This document shows positions 49,828-61,277 of a stretch of 64,000 nt of DNA, piece after piece. Made by a program: the position numbers and the translations under genes. Within the stretch, counting starts at the first letter, position 1. Every line of letters starts with the position of its first letter. The DNA comes from Zavarzinella formosa DSM 19928. GTDB taxonomy: Bacteria > Planctomycetota > Planctomycetia > Gemmatales > Gemmataceae. The DNA lies in the NCBI RefSeq assembly GCF_000255705.1, contig NZ_JH636441.1, positions 851,180 to 915,179 on the forward strand, in the 5' to 3' direction. Under the pieces are notes generated by a model. That model did not search any database and had not been told where the DNA came from. It saw only the letters and a list, made by a program, of their open reading frames with translations.

Positions 49828-52377
49828 ATGCGGCGAGTCATGCCTCACCTCGGTCTCTTTGCCTGCTTCGTCATCCTGTTGTTCCCGGTCTCCGGCCACG
49901 CGGAAAAGCCGACAAAAGTAGAAATCGGCAAGCGGGCCAAAGCAGCGACCGCGTTTGTCGAAGTGCCGGGTCACGGAAGCGGGACGGCATTCTGCATCCA
50001 TTCTTCCGGCTTGTTCGTCACGAATGAACATGTCGTCAGGGGCGATGGCGTCGAGATCACTCTGGTGCTTAACTCTTCACTGGCGACCGAGCGGATCCTC
50101 AAGGCGAAGGTTGTCCGCGCGGACAAGGCTGGCGATCTAGCCCTCTTGCGCGTGGACGGGGTGAAGGATCTGCCGAGCCTCGAATTCGGCACGGCGGAGG
50201 ACGTCGCGGAACTGGCGGAGGTGGTAGCATGTGGCTTCCCGCTTGGCCGCGCCCTGTCAACAGACAAAAAAGAATTGCCGGCATGCAGTGTCAACGCCGG
50301 CAGTGTCACCTCGCTTCGGCTCAAGGGAGGCGAACTGGAATTCATTCAGACTGACATCGCCCTGACTTACGGCAACTCGGGCGGGCCGGTGCTGGGAGAC
50401 AACGGCAAGGTGATCGGCATGGTTGTCTCTGGAATCGGCGGGGGCAAGGCGGGCATCAACCTGGCCATCCCGGTCAACCGTCTGGAGCGATTCCTGAAGG
50501 CCCCCGACATTGCGTTCACCCCGCCAGCGTTGACCCGAGACAATCTCGGCCGGCCAACCGAATTCACGGCCCGTGTGACGTTTTTCGTGCCGGATGCGCC
50601 GGAACCGAGCCTCCGGCTGGCTCTCCAATCGGGGGATGAAACCCCTCGCGAATTTCCGATGAAGAAATCGGGCGGGGCTTGGGCGGTGACCGTCCCTTCA
50701 GCGGGCCAGTCGGCCCGAGGCGTGGAAGTCTCCTGCCGGTTCGGCATGGGGATGGTGACCGGCGCTGTGAAAGACTCTGTTGTCGTGGTCGGCGGGAAAC
50801 CGTTCAGAATGAGCGCTGTCCGGCGAATCGATTCCCAACCGAACCCCGGCATCCTCCTCTCGGACGGCAAAACGTTTGTCGAAGGGGTGATCACCGGGCT
50901 TGCGCTGACCGAAATCGACGTGGGCGGGCAGACGTTCAAACTTGATTTGTCAAAGGCGGCGAGCGTAACGGTCCAGTCGTCGCCCGAAATCACACAAGTG
51001 ACGGCTGTCGTCATTGCCACAGTCAACGGGAAGGAAGTGGCCCGAACCGAGGCGAAAATGGCCGTTCGCGAGCCGGAAGCCAGTTCCAAGGTCGACCCGT
51101 CCTCGGTGATTATCACGCCCCCGTCACTCACCGAAGACAAGGTCGTCAAACAACTCCCCGATGTGTTCTCGGAGGTGATGGTCGGCGGCGGCGGCCGGTA
51201 TCTGATCTTCCACTTGCCGAAGCTAAAAAAGCTGGCGGTGTTCGATGTGAACGAAGCCAAAGTGACCAAATACATTCCGTTGGCCGAGGATGATGTCACC
51301 TTTGCCGCCGGATTGGACTCCCTTGTGATCGGGTTGAAGAAATCGGGCCGGTTGGAGCGCTGGAGTCTGACCAGTTTTGAAATGGAGAAATCGGCCCCGC
51401 CGCCGTTCAAGGAAGACATCAAGGTCGTTCTCATGGGGCATGGATCGGATGGCCCCTTGGTTGTAAATGGCTTCTTTCTGAATTTGGCGACATTTCGCCC
51501 GCTGCCGCTTGAGATTCAGGGAGCCGACGGGCGCGCCTGGCCCCCGACGGACCGGCGCATCCCCTCGGCCGACGGCACCGTGTTCGGCGCCTGGAACACG
51601 CATTTGTCACCGAGCAGTTCCACCACGTTCGTGTGCGAGGGGGGAGCGGTGAAACGATATGGAGACGGTGACCTCCGGCACGTCATCCCCGGACCGGACG
51701 GCCGGACGGTGTTCACCGGCAAGGGATTGGTGACACGCCTGCTTACCCGAGCGGACGAGGCGGATGCGGCTTATGGATATTGCCTTCCCGCCGTCCGGGG
51801 GGATTATTTCCTCTCGGTGTCATCAATCGGGGGCCGGGTGGTTGGCAACCGGGTGATCGGAGGAGGGCCGGGCGGCAAGGGGGGTGGATTCACGGTCTAC
51901 CTGCGCGGCTTGAAGCAGCCAGTCGCCAAACTGGATGATGCCGATCATGGGCTGGCGTTTGATGGATGGGACCGCGAAGAGTTTGGGCCGTGGCGTCGGG
52001 TCTGCTTCGTGCCCGATGCGAAGGTGATCATTGTGCTTCCGGCGAGCAATGACCGGTTGGTGTTGCACAAGTTCGACCCGGAGGCCGCACTGGAGAAATC
52101 AGGGCAGAATTACCTTCTGGTCACGTCGCGATCACCCCGGGAAGTGAAGATCGGGATGCTGATGAGTTACCCCGTCAAGGTCAAGGCGAAGAATGCCAAA
52201 GTGACATTCAAACTCGATTCCGGGCCGAAAGGGATGGCCGTGTCACCGACCGGCGTGATCACATGGACGCCATCGTCGGACGAAACAGCCGGCGACCGGG
52301 ATGTGATCCTGACGATTCGGGATGGCGAGGGACTGGAAGTGTTTCACACGTTTACGGTGCGAGTCGTGAAAGATTGA
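49828..52377 (+). CDS. Exported trypsin-like (S1C) serine protease with long C-terminal region
   Basis: The protein is 849 residues from ATG 49828 (49819 is an alternative). Signal peptide 'LFACFVILLFPVSGHA'. Protease domain ~25-215: triad H68 ('TNEHVV'), D103 ('GDLALLRV'), S184 ('GNSGGPVLG'). No PDZ domain is evident. Residues ~230-480 are beta-rich, ~480-740 look like propeller blades of the WD40 kind ('RYLIFHLPKLKKLAVFDVNEAKVTKYIPLAEDDV'), and the last ~90 form an immunoglobulin-like 'AKNAKVTFKLDSGPKGMAVSPTGVITWTPS' domain. Probably acts in the envelope. Confidence 0.9.
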   Translation: MRRVMPHLGLFACFVILLFPVSGHAEKPTKVEIGKRAKAATAFVEVPGHGSGTAFCIHSSGLFVTNEHVVRGDGVEITLVLNSSLATERILKAKVVRADKAGDLALLRVDGVKDLPSLEFGTAEDVAELAEVVACGFPLGRALSTDKKELPACSVNAGSVTSLRLKGGELEFIQTDIALTYGNSGGPVLGDNGKVIGMVVSGIGGGKAGINLAIPVNRLERFLKAPDIAFTPPALTRDNLGRPTEFTARVTFFVPDAPEPSLRLALQSGDETPREFPMKKSGGAWAVTVPSAGQSARGVEVSCRFGMGMVTGAVKDSVVVVGGKPFRMSAVRRIDSQPNPGILLSDGKTFVEGVITGLALTEIDVGGQTFKLDLSKAASVTVQSSPEITQVTAVVIATVNGKEVARTEAKMAVREPEASSKVDPSSVIITPPSLTEDKVVKQLPDVFSEVMVGGGGRYLIFHLPKLKKLAVFDVNEAKVTKYIPLAEDDVTFAAGLDSLVIGLKKSGRLERWSLTSFEMEKSAPPPFKEDIKVVLMGHGSDGPLVVNGFFLNLATFRPLPLEIQGADGRAWPPTDRRIPSADGTVFGAWNTHLSPSSSTTFVCEGGAVKRYGDGDLRHVIPGPDGRTVFTGKGLVTRLLTRADEADAAYGYCLPAVRGDYFLSVSSIGGRVVGNRVIGGGPGGKGGGFTVYLRGLKQPVAKLDDADHGLAFDGWDREEFGPWRRVCFVPDAKVIIVLPASNDRLVLHKFDPEAALEKSGQNYLLVTSRSPREVKIGMLMSYPVKVKAKNAKVTFKLDSGPKGMAVSPTGVITWTPSSDETAGDRDVILTIRDGEGLEVFHTFTVRVVKD

Positions 52378-52410
52378 GATGGTGCGGGGAAGACCAGTCA
52401 CAAAAGCAGC

Positions 52411-52488
52411 GAGGTCGCGTCAGTTGAAGCCGGGATGACAGAAGACAACATTCTTCAGAGTCATCCCGGCTTCAACTGACGCGACCTC
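52411..52488. terminator. Very long perfect inverted repeat, likely bidirectional terminator
   Basis: Arms 52411-52439 and 52460-52488 are perfectly complementary over 29 bases. The 20-base loop can fold a further GAAGA/TCTTC pairing. It sits between convergent genes 49828-52377 (+) and 52517-54181 (-). Flanking T-runs are short (TTT on the plus side, CTTTTG in the minus reading). Use as a bidirectional terminator is the simplest reading, though the length is unusual. Confidence 0.7.
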
Positions 52489-52516
52489 TTTGTGTGGAAA
52501 TCAACCTGTCTTCCGA

Positions 52517-54181
52517 TCACTGCGTATTCGGCTTCATCCCCAGCGCGTCGGCCAAGGAAGTGAGCAATGGCGTGGTCGGCTTGGTGGATTGCTGATAGCC
52601 CCACATGCCGTGCAGAAGTTCGTAGGCCATCAAGGCGCCGATGAACATGACAAACATCGTCGGGAGCATCAGGGCGACGGGCAAAGGTCCCCACGGAGTC
52701 GGAGGGGCATAACCGGCGGGGCGGACAGTTCCGTCCTCCGACGCTTCGCTAACCTCGTATTCCTCGGCATCTTCGTCTGCCTCCGGGTTCACGCCTGTGA
52801 GCGCCTGACTTGCGGACGACCCGGACTCCAGTTCCATGTCGTCGAAATCGACACCTTCTTCGTCGTCTCCGGCCAGCTTCTTTTTATTCTTGAGCTTTTT
52901 CTTCTTCGACTGGACATCTTCCTCGTCGATGGAGACCACTTCGGAAGCGCTTTCGTCGATGGCGGCCCCGCCGTCTTCGTCAATCGCGAGGTCAAATTCG
53001 GAACTTTCGAGATCGGTGTCCGCGTCGTCGAGCGAGATGGCCTCGGAGGCGGAATCGTCCTCAAGGGCCGGAATCTCGAAGTCGGTCGCCTCGAAGATGT
53101 CTCCCTTCTTGTCCTCTTCGCCCGCTCCTTCAAGATCAAGCGACAAATCGCTGGATTCTTCGATGGACAGTTCAAATTCGCTGTCCGAATCCTGTTGAAG
53201 CTTCTTGCCCGAGAGTTTCTTGGCGGACGATCCGGTCGAATCGATGCTTAGTTCAAAGTCGATTTCATCGTCGCTGTCCGACTTCGGAGGCGGGGCTTTG
53301 ATGTTTTTTCCGCTCTTCCCGCTGAGGTTCTTCCCGCTCTTTTTCCCCTCCAGCGAAACACCGCTGTCGGCCGGCCGATTGAGATTGATGCCGCTCTGGC
53401 CGGTTCCCCGTTTGAGTTCGAGGGGATCGCCACCCAAGGCAACCTCTTCGCTGCTGTCCGGCATCATGGAGAGTTCAAAATCATCACTGTCGGCGTCGAG
53501 CGAGAGTTCAAACTCGCTGCTGTCCGGCGGGACGGGGGCCGGGGCTGGCGGCGGCGCCTTTTGCCGGCCGGATTCACCGGGTTTGGGCATCGCCCCGGAT
53601 TCACCGCTCTTGAGTTTGATGGAGGAAAGCTGGCCGGACTTGCCGGTCATCTTGGCGCTGGACATGCCAGAGGGAAGTTCAAACTCATCCTCGGACAAGA
53701 TCGATTCGTCGTCATCCACCACTGGCGGGGGAGCGGGCTTCTTCCCCTTGCTGGAATCTTTCAACTTCAAGTCACTGTCGGCGGGGCTCTTGCCCTTGAG
53801 CTTCTTGGAGGAACCCGGTTTGGCGGGTTTCGGAGCCTCGTCCCCGGTCAGCAGGAATACCTCGTCAGAATCGAGGTTAAGGGGTTCGTCATCCGGCGGC
53901 GGGGCTGGTTTTTTGGAGGCGGCTGGAACCGGTTTCGGGGCGGCTTTGGCGTCATCCCCAAGCAGACCGATTTCGTCTGAGTCGGCTAATTGCAATTCGG
54001 CCGAACTCCCGAGGCCGATGGTGCGGGCCAGTTCGTCGATTTCGTTGGCCCGAAACCGTAACGTGTTCCCGTCCCGGAAGGAGCGAATCTGCGTCCACTC
54101 CGTGCGGAGGCGTCGCTTAAACTCCTCCAAGGACAGGGAAAGTTTGGCGGCGGCTTCATCAAGCGTGTAGGTCTGTGCCAT
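52517..54181 (-). CDS. Tail-anchored HTH protein with repeated acidic motifs
   Basis: The protein is 554 residues. Residues 1-55 are an excisionase/MerR-like HTH ('YTLDEAAAKLSLSLEEFKRRLRTEW...FRDGNTLRFRANEIDELAR'). Residues ~60-480 are low-complexity, with at least seven variants of an acidic [DS]-x-F-E-L-[SAP] motif, such as 'SSEFELSLD', 'DDFELSM', 'IDFELSID', 'SEFELSIE', 'SEFDLAID', alternating with Lys/Ser/Gly stretches. Near the end is one membrane helix ('LPVALMLPTMFVMFIGALMAYELL'), so the long region is cytoplasmic or bridges the DNA and membrane. A planctomycete family of unknown function. Confidence 0.75.
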   Translation of the reverse strand: MAQTYTLDEAAAKLSLSLEEFKRRLRTEWTQIRSFRDGNTLRFRANEIDELARTIGLGSSAELQLADSDEIGLLGDDAKAAPKPVPAASKKPAPPPDDEPLNLDSDEVFLLTGDEAPKPAKPGSSKKLKGKSPADSDLKLKDSSKGKKPAPPPVVDDDESILSEDEFELPSGMSSAKMTGKSGQLSSIKLKSGESGAMPKPGESGRQKAPPPAPAPVPPDSSEFELSLDADSDDFELSMMPDSSEEVALGGDPLELKRGTGQSGINLNRPADSGVSLEGKKSGKNLSGKSGKNIKAPPPKSDSDDEIDFELSIDSTGSSAKKLSGKKLQQDSDSEFELSIEESSDLSLDLEGAGEEDKKGDIFEATDFEIPALEDDSASEAISLDDADTDLESSEFDLAIDEDGGAAIDESASEVVSIDEEDVQSKKKKLKNKKKLAGDDEEGVDFDDMELESGSSASQALTGVNPEADEDAEEYEVSEASEDGTVRPAGYAPPTPWGPLPVALMLPTMFVMFIGALMAYELLHGMWGYQQSTKPTTPLLTSLADALGMKPNTQ

Positions 54182-54459
54182 GGATCATCCTCGCTTGCCG
54201 GGTGAGACGGGCAGCGAATGACAGACGTTGAGAATCGACGGCCCGAAGAACCCCCGCCGGGCCGCACCTATTATCGATTGTAAACCCGCCGGGTGTCAAT
54301 ACAAGCGGAAAGAATGCTGGCGAGGTGGGAAGGTTGGCGCAGCCAAGCGATCCGCGCCGGTTATGCGGGTTGCGCCATCATCCGGGCGATTCCACGAAAT
54401 TTCAACCATAACTTTCGTCGCGTGCGGGTCGGCTTTCGGACGAAAGCGAGGCCAAATTC

Positions 54460-55503
54460 TCAACGCCATCGGAATATCTTCAAAGCGATGATAAATGGAA
54501 CGAATCCCCATCCGGCCAGCACGAAGATTTCGCCTCGCACTTCCATGAGGGTTTTCCCCTCCAGCATCACCCCCCGCAGGGCGTCATTCATCGCCGTTAG
54601 CGGCAGGGCCTGAATAATCGGTTGCACAGCCTCCGGGAATCGTTCGGACGAGAAGAACACGCCGGAGACGATATACATGGGCAACATCACCAGGTTCATC
54701 AGGCCCGAGACGGTCTCGATGGTCTTCGCCCGGCTGGCCACCAGCAACCCCAGACCGGAGAAACTGGCCGCACCGAGGATGATGAGGGTTAGCAACGAAA
54801 ACACACTTCCGGCATTCTTCACGTCGAACATCACATAACCGAACAACAGCAAGGCGCATACTTCCGGTACGGTGAACAGCATTCGACTGAACATAATGGA
54901 AAGCAGGAAGTCCCGACGCTTCATGGGAGTGGCGAGGAACCGCTTCAACAGTTTCCGCACCCTCATGTCAGCCAGCACATAACCAACGCCCCAAAGACCG
55001 CCCCCCATCAAGTTCATGCCGAGCAAACCGGGAAGCAGAAAGTCGATGTATCGGCTGCCGGTTTCATCCAAGTGATGTTCGTCCACGGCCGGTTCCTTGG
55101 AAACCTGCTTGTAAACAACGGCCTCCACCGCATGACGGGCCAGCACGCTTTCCGGGCGGTTGGGTTCGTCCCACAGTTCGATTCCCTTGTCCGTGGCGAC
55201 GATAGCCAGGCTGGTCTTGCCGGAGCGAAGACGTTTGCGCCATTCGTCCCCGGTGACGCCTTTCACCTCAAGTCGTTCGTCAGCGGCCAGCGTGGCCTTC
55301 AGTTTGGTGATGGCCTCCGAGGAGCCGGCATCTTCCCGGATGTCCACGGTAATGCGTTCGATGGGCCGGTCGCGGAAGGCGATCCCCAAGGCCATCGCCA
55401 TCAACAGCGGGAAGCAATAGACCCAAAAGACGGCGGCCGGCTCCCGATAGAACTCGCGGAGGCGGGCCATCATTAATTGAAAAAGCGGTGAATATCGGAA
55501 CAT
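54460..55503 (-). CDS. ABC-2 type transporter permease
   Basis: The protein is 347 residues from ATG 55503. One N-terminal helix ('VFWVYCFPLLMAMALGIAF'), then a periplasmic loop of ~130 residues, then five helices ('YIDFLLPGLLGMNLMGGGLWGVGYVLAD', 'LTLIILGAASFSGLGLLVASRA', 'MNLVMLPMYIVSGVFFSSERFP'). This is the ABC-2 layout used for export of drugs, polysaccharide or peptides. It follows the ATPase gene by 37 bases on the minus strand, forming a two-gene exporter. Confidence 0.92.
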   Translation of the reverse strand: MFRYSPLFQLMMARLREFYREPAAVFWVYCFPLLMAMALGIAFRDRPIERITVDIREDAGSSEAITKLKATLAADERLEVKGVTGDEWRKRLRSGKTSLAIVATDKGIELWDEPNRPESVLARHAVEAVVYKQVSKEPAVDEHHLDETGSRYIDFLLPGLLGMNLMGGGLWGVGYVLADMRVRKLLKRFLATPMKRRDFLLSIMFSRMLFTVPEVCALLLFGYVMFDVKNAGSVFSLLTLIILGAASFSGLGLLVASRAKTIETVSGLMNLVMLPMYIVSGVFFSSERFPEAVQPIIQALPLTAMNDALRGVMLEGKTLMEVRGEIFVLAGWGFVPFIIALKIFRWR

Positions 55504-55540
55504 GGTCGAATCCGTGTATGACTGAAGTGGAATCGGGGCG

Positions 55541-56479
55541 TCAGTCCGCATCCCGCAGTTGTCGGCCGGTGAGATTCACGAACACATCTTCCAGCGTGGC
55601 ATGCCGGGTGTTCAGCGTGGCGAGCGACTGGCCGGCTCGTTGCAATTCGTTCATCAACGCGGGAAGGGCGAGATGTGGCTCGCCAACCGTGAGGCCGAAT
55701 TGCCCGGTCTGCACACGGGCCGAGATCACCGACGGCAATTTGGAAAAGCGATCCGCATCAAGGGCCGGGTCGCCGTCGAGGCTGAACTCGATGATGTTTT
55801 GGCCGCCAAGCCGGGCAATCAACTCATTTGGCGTTCCAAGGGCGATCACCTGCCCCTTGTCCACAACCGCGACCCGGTCGCACAGTCGTTCGGCCTCATC
55901 CATATAGTGAGTGGTCAGCATGACCGTTTTTCCGGCGTCGCGGAACGACTTGATAATGTCCCACAGTTGCCGCCGGGATTGCGGGTCGAGGCCGGTGGTG
56001 GGTTCGTCGAGAAATAACAGGTCCGGGTCGCCAACAATGGCGCAGGCGACCGCCAGCCGTTGCTTTTGCCCGCCGGAGAGTTTCACCACATACGACCGGG
56101 CTTTTTCCTCCAGCGACACGCGGGCAATGGCCTCGTCGGCCTCGATGCCGTTCGGGTAAAAACTGCGGAACATGGTGACGACTTCTCGAACCGTCAACTT
56201 GTCCGCGAGGCGGGTTTCCTGAAGGGAGATGCCGATCCGTTGCCGGATGATGTGGGCCTGCCCGGCCCAATTCATCCCGAGAATTTCCACCCGGCCGGAG
56301 GTGGGGTCTTGCAAGCCTTCGAGGATTTCCAACGTGGTGGTTTTGCCGGCCCCGTTCGGCCCCAGCAGGCCGAAACATTCGCCGATGTTGACAGTGAGAT
56401 TCAGCCCTTTCACCGCCTCGACCGGCGGCCGACCGGGGAAGGTCTTCACGAGGTTTTCACAAAGGATGGCGGGAGGCAT
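55541..56479 (-). CDS. ABC transporter ATPase subunit
   Basis: The protein is 312 residues from ATG 56479. Walker A 'GPNGAGKTTT' near 39-48, Q-loop at 'ISLQETRLADKLTVRE', signature 'LSGGQKQRL' near 134-142, Walker B 'LLFLDEPTTGLDP', and switch His in 'MLTTHYMDEAERL'. It is of the DrrA/CcmA-like class that pairs with ABC-2 permeases. The C-terminal ~90 residues form the extra regulatory region of this class. Partner of the downstream permease. Confidence 0.95.
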   Translation of the reverse strand: MPPAILCENLVKTFPGRPPVEAVKGLNLTVNIGECFGLLGPNGAGKTTTLEILEGLQDPTSGRVEILGMNWAGQAHIIRQRIGISLQETRLADKLTVREVVTMFRSFYPNGIEADEAIARVSLEEKARSYVVKLSGGQKQRLAVACAIVGDPDLLFLDEPTTGLDPQSRRQLWDIIKSFRDAGKTVMLTTHYMDEAERLCDRVAVVDKGQVIALGTPNELIARLGGQNIIEFSLDGDPALDADRFSKLPSVISARVQTGQFGLTVGEPHLALPALMNELQRAGQSLATLNTRHATLEDVFVNLTGRQLRDAD

Positions 56480-56752
56480 TGCTCGTCTTCCAGAGTTGTC
56501 GAAGGGAGAATGATAGCAATTCAGTATGAGGAATTGAGTTCTCCCCAACTTCAGATCGTTTCCCGCCGATTTTCAAACATTCATCGTGACATGCCCAAAT
56601 CCTTTTGTTAACATGCGTTCGCTTGAAGGACTTGACTCAAGCATGGTCACTACTTGCCTGCCTTCCATATGACCGCCCAGAACCCTCCTGCGGCAAAGAC
56701 GCACATAACGGATCATGGTGATTCCGTTCATTTCACTTTGACAAGGACTTTC

Positions 56753-57706
56753 ATGACAAGCCGCCTTGCTTGACGTGGTCGACGGGGTTTTACCCTGATC
56801 GAACTACTGGTGGTGATTGCCATCATCGCCATCCTGATCGGATTGCTACTGCCCGCCGTGCAGAAAATCCGGGAGGCCGCCAACCGGATGAGTTGTTCCA
56901 ACAAGATGAAACAACTCGCCCTCGGCCTGCACAATTACCACGATTCCAACAGCCTGTTCCCGGCGGCCGCGACCATCGGCCCCGCCGGTTCGGGCGCGTT
57001 CGTCACCGGCGGCGGAACACGAGGCGCCCCTTGGAGTGTCCTTATTTTGCCGTACCTCGAACAAACGGCGTTGTACTCACAGTTCAACGTGCTGACGGGG
57101 GACTTTGGCGGGTTGTTCAGTTACGACAACGGCGCCAGCCAAGCGGCGATTCAGAAATCCACTCGTTTGACGGCGTTTGAATGCCCCAGTGATCCCAACA
57201 GCACGGCGGCGAACCAAAACAGCAATTACTTCCCCTGTATGGGGGGCGGCGCCCCCAACGGAGCCTGCACCACGGGCGTCTGCACCGGGACAGGTTCCTA
57301 CCGATATGCCGCAGACAATGGCATCATGTATGTGAATTCCAAAAACACCTTCGCCTCGATCACGGATGGTTCCAGCAACACGTTCTTGTTGGGAGAATCC
57401 CGCTACATGCAACTGGCCTCCGGCAGCGGCACTTATTACGCGACTTGGGCGACGGCCTTCTACACCGCCGGCGGACCATACTACCCCAACGGAGCGGCGG
57501 CGGCGAACGCACCGAACTCAAACACCTGCCGTCCGGCCACCACGGGATGTTGGGATTCCTCGAATCTTTCCTTCGGCGGTTATCACACCGGCGGGGTTAA
57601 TTTTGCGATGGGTGATGGCTCGGTCCGGTTCATCCAAAACACCATTGACCTGACTGCTTTTCGCCAGTTGGGCGCCATCAACGACGGAGCCGGCACACTT
57701 CCATGA
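56753..57706 (+). pseudogene. DUF1559 prepilin-like gene interrupted by an in-frame TGA at codon 7
   Basis: The frame starts with ATG 56753 behind a CAAGGA site, reads 'MTSRLA', then meets TGA at 56771-56773, then continues open as 'RGRRGFTLIELLVVIAIIA' and 'AVQKIREAANRMSCSNKMKQLALGLHNYHDSN' to a stop at 57704-57706. The GFTLIELLVV prepilin processing site and helix are intact and the C-terminal DUF1559 region ('FGGYHTGGVNFAMGDGSVRFIQNTI') is normal. A single change (for example CGA to TGA) would explain the stop. Translation could restart at GTG 56810, but the secretion motif would be lost. The downstream lipoprotein gene overlaps its end. Confidence 0.75.
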
Positions 57707-58089
57707 ATTTAAGATTCATCTCTCTCTCATCGGCAATCTTCTTATTGTTGGTCGGTTGTGACGGTGGCAACAGGGGCCGCGTGGAACTCGAAGGCGTGGT
57801 CACCCACAAGGGGACGCCTGTCGCCTTCGGCAGCATCCAGTTCGATCCGGATACCACCAAAGGGGGCAAGGGTCCGCAGGGATCGGCCGACATCGTTGAC
57901 GGCAAATACAAGACGGCCTCCGGAATGGGGCCAATGCCCGGTCCCCATGTGGCCCGAATCACCGGCTATGCCAGCAAGCCCGATTCGCCGGATGTGAGAC
58001 CGTTGTTCAGCAATGTTTCGGTTCCGGTGGACATCCCCTCGGGAACCAAAACGCTGCCAATCACGATTCCCGATTCGTCAAAGAAGTAA
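57703..58089 (+). CDS. Lipoprotein typically following DUF1559 genes
   Basis: The protein is 128 residues. Lipobox 'LLLVGC' with Cys19 predicts lipidation. The mature part has 'VELEGVVTHKGTPVAFGSIQFDPD', the carboxypeptidase-regulatory-like opening found in planctomycete lipoproteins placed right after DUF1559 prepilin-like genes, and ends 'PVDIPSGTKTLPITIP'. It overlaps the DUF1559 frame by four bases. A strong terminator follows. Confidence 0.82.
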   Translation: MNLRFISLSSAIFLLLVGCDGGNRGRVELEGVVTHKGTPVAFGSIQFDPDTTKGGKGPQGSADIVDGKYKTASGMGPMPGPHVARITGYASKPDSPDVRPLFSNVSVPVDIPSGTKTLPITIPDSSKK

Positions 58090-58115
58090 TTGCCGATCTA
58101 ATTTAAGCAACTCCC

Positions 58116-58153
58116 CGAACACCGCCCGGAAACGGGCGGTGTTCGTGTTTGTT
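58116..58153 (+). terminator. Rho-independent terminator
   Basis: Perfect 13-bp stem, arms 58116-58128 and 58133-58145, with a GAAA tetraloop, followed by a T-rich stretch (TGTTTGTT). It ends the DUF1559-lipoprotein transcript before alaS. Confidence 0.9.
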
Positions 58154-58252
58154 CCCCTCTGACGATTGGCGTTCCCGGAAGACGATGCCCGAACCTGCCG
58201 CCAACCCTATCATCTCCCCTTTGGCAGACCATCTTCGATTTAGGGCCACGGC

Positions 58253-60943
<2,691 letters not shown>

Positions 60944-60951
60944 GCAATTGT

Positions 60952-60992
60952 GCAATTCTCAATCATTCGGTGAGACTGATTGAGCGAATTGC
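60952..60992 (+). terminator. Stem-loop after alaS
   Basis: GCAATTC-TCAATCA (60952-60965) pairs with TGATTGAG-C-GAATTGC (60977-60992), 11-base loop and a small bulge. It is 9 bases past the stop of alaS, so it is the probable terminator, although the T-tract is weak. Confidence 0.6.
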
Positions 60993-61010
60993 TAATTCTC
61001 CTGTGTCGGC

Positions 61011-61043
61011 TCAGATTTCGAGCCATTACGGCTCGAAATCTGA
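61011..61043. repeat. Perfect 14-bp inverted repeat
   Basis: Arms 61011-61024 and 61030-61043 with a five-base loop (ATTAC). It could be a second terminator or a regulator of the HDOD gene, which starts 234 bases later. Confidence 0.7.
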
Positions 61044-61277
61044 CCGGTATTGATGGCCAACTCCCGGACCGGTTTTCCTTTTCACCGATCAATCAACCGG
61101 ACCATTGCAATTCACGCAAATTTCACGCACAAGTCGCAACCTTCGTCTGCCCTGAACTGATTTCACGCCCTCATTCAACATCCTCGTGAATTAGTCTCTG
61201 TTTAGAGAAAATGTGATTCGACCCGCACACCCACCGAAAATCCTTTTGAATCACGCTCTCACCAAGGCAATTGAATC

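Larger units (their letters stand above)
60944..61277. other. Non-coding stretch with two long stem-loops after alaS
   Basis: Apart from the hairpins at 60952-60992 and 61011-61043, these 334 bases hold no gene I can support. The HDOD protein's promoter must be in the right-hand half, and it contains a possible AATTCACGC repeat at 61111-61130. Confidence 0.4.

Noticed and set aside
56771-56773. TGA as selenocysteine or recoded codon
   Set aside because: No SECIS-like structure is evident immediately after it and the codon is in a region where a charged residue is expected; a nonsense mutation is simpler.
56770-57180. Alternative reading frame in the DUF1559 gene
   Set aside because: This frame is out of register with the GFTLIELL motif and the DUF1559 domain; its residues have no coherent pattern.
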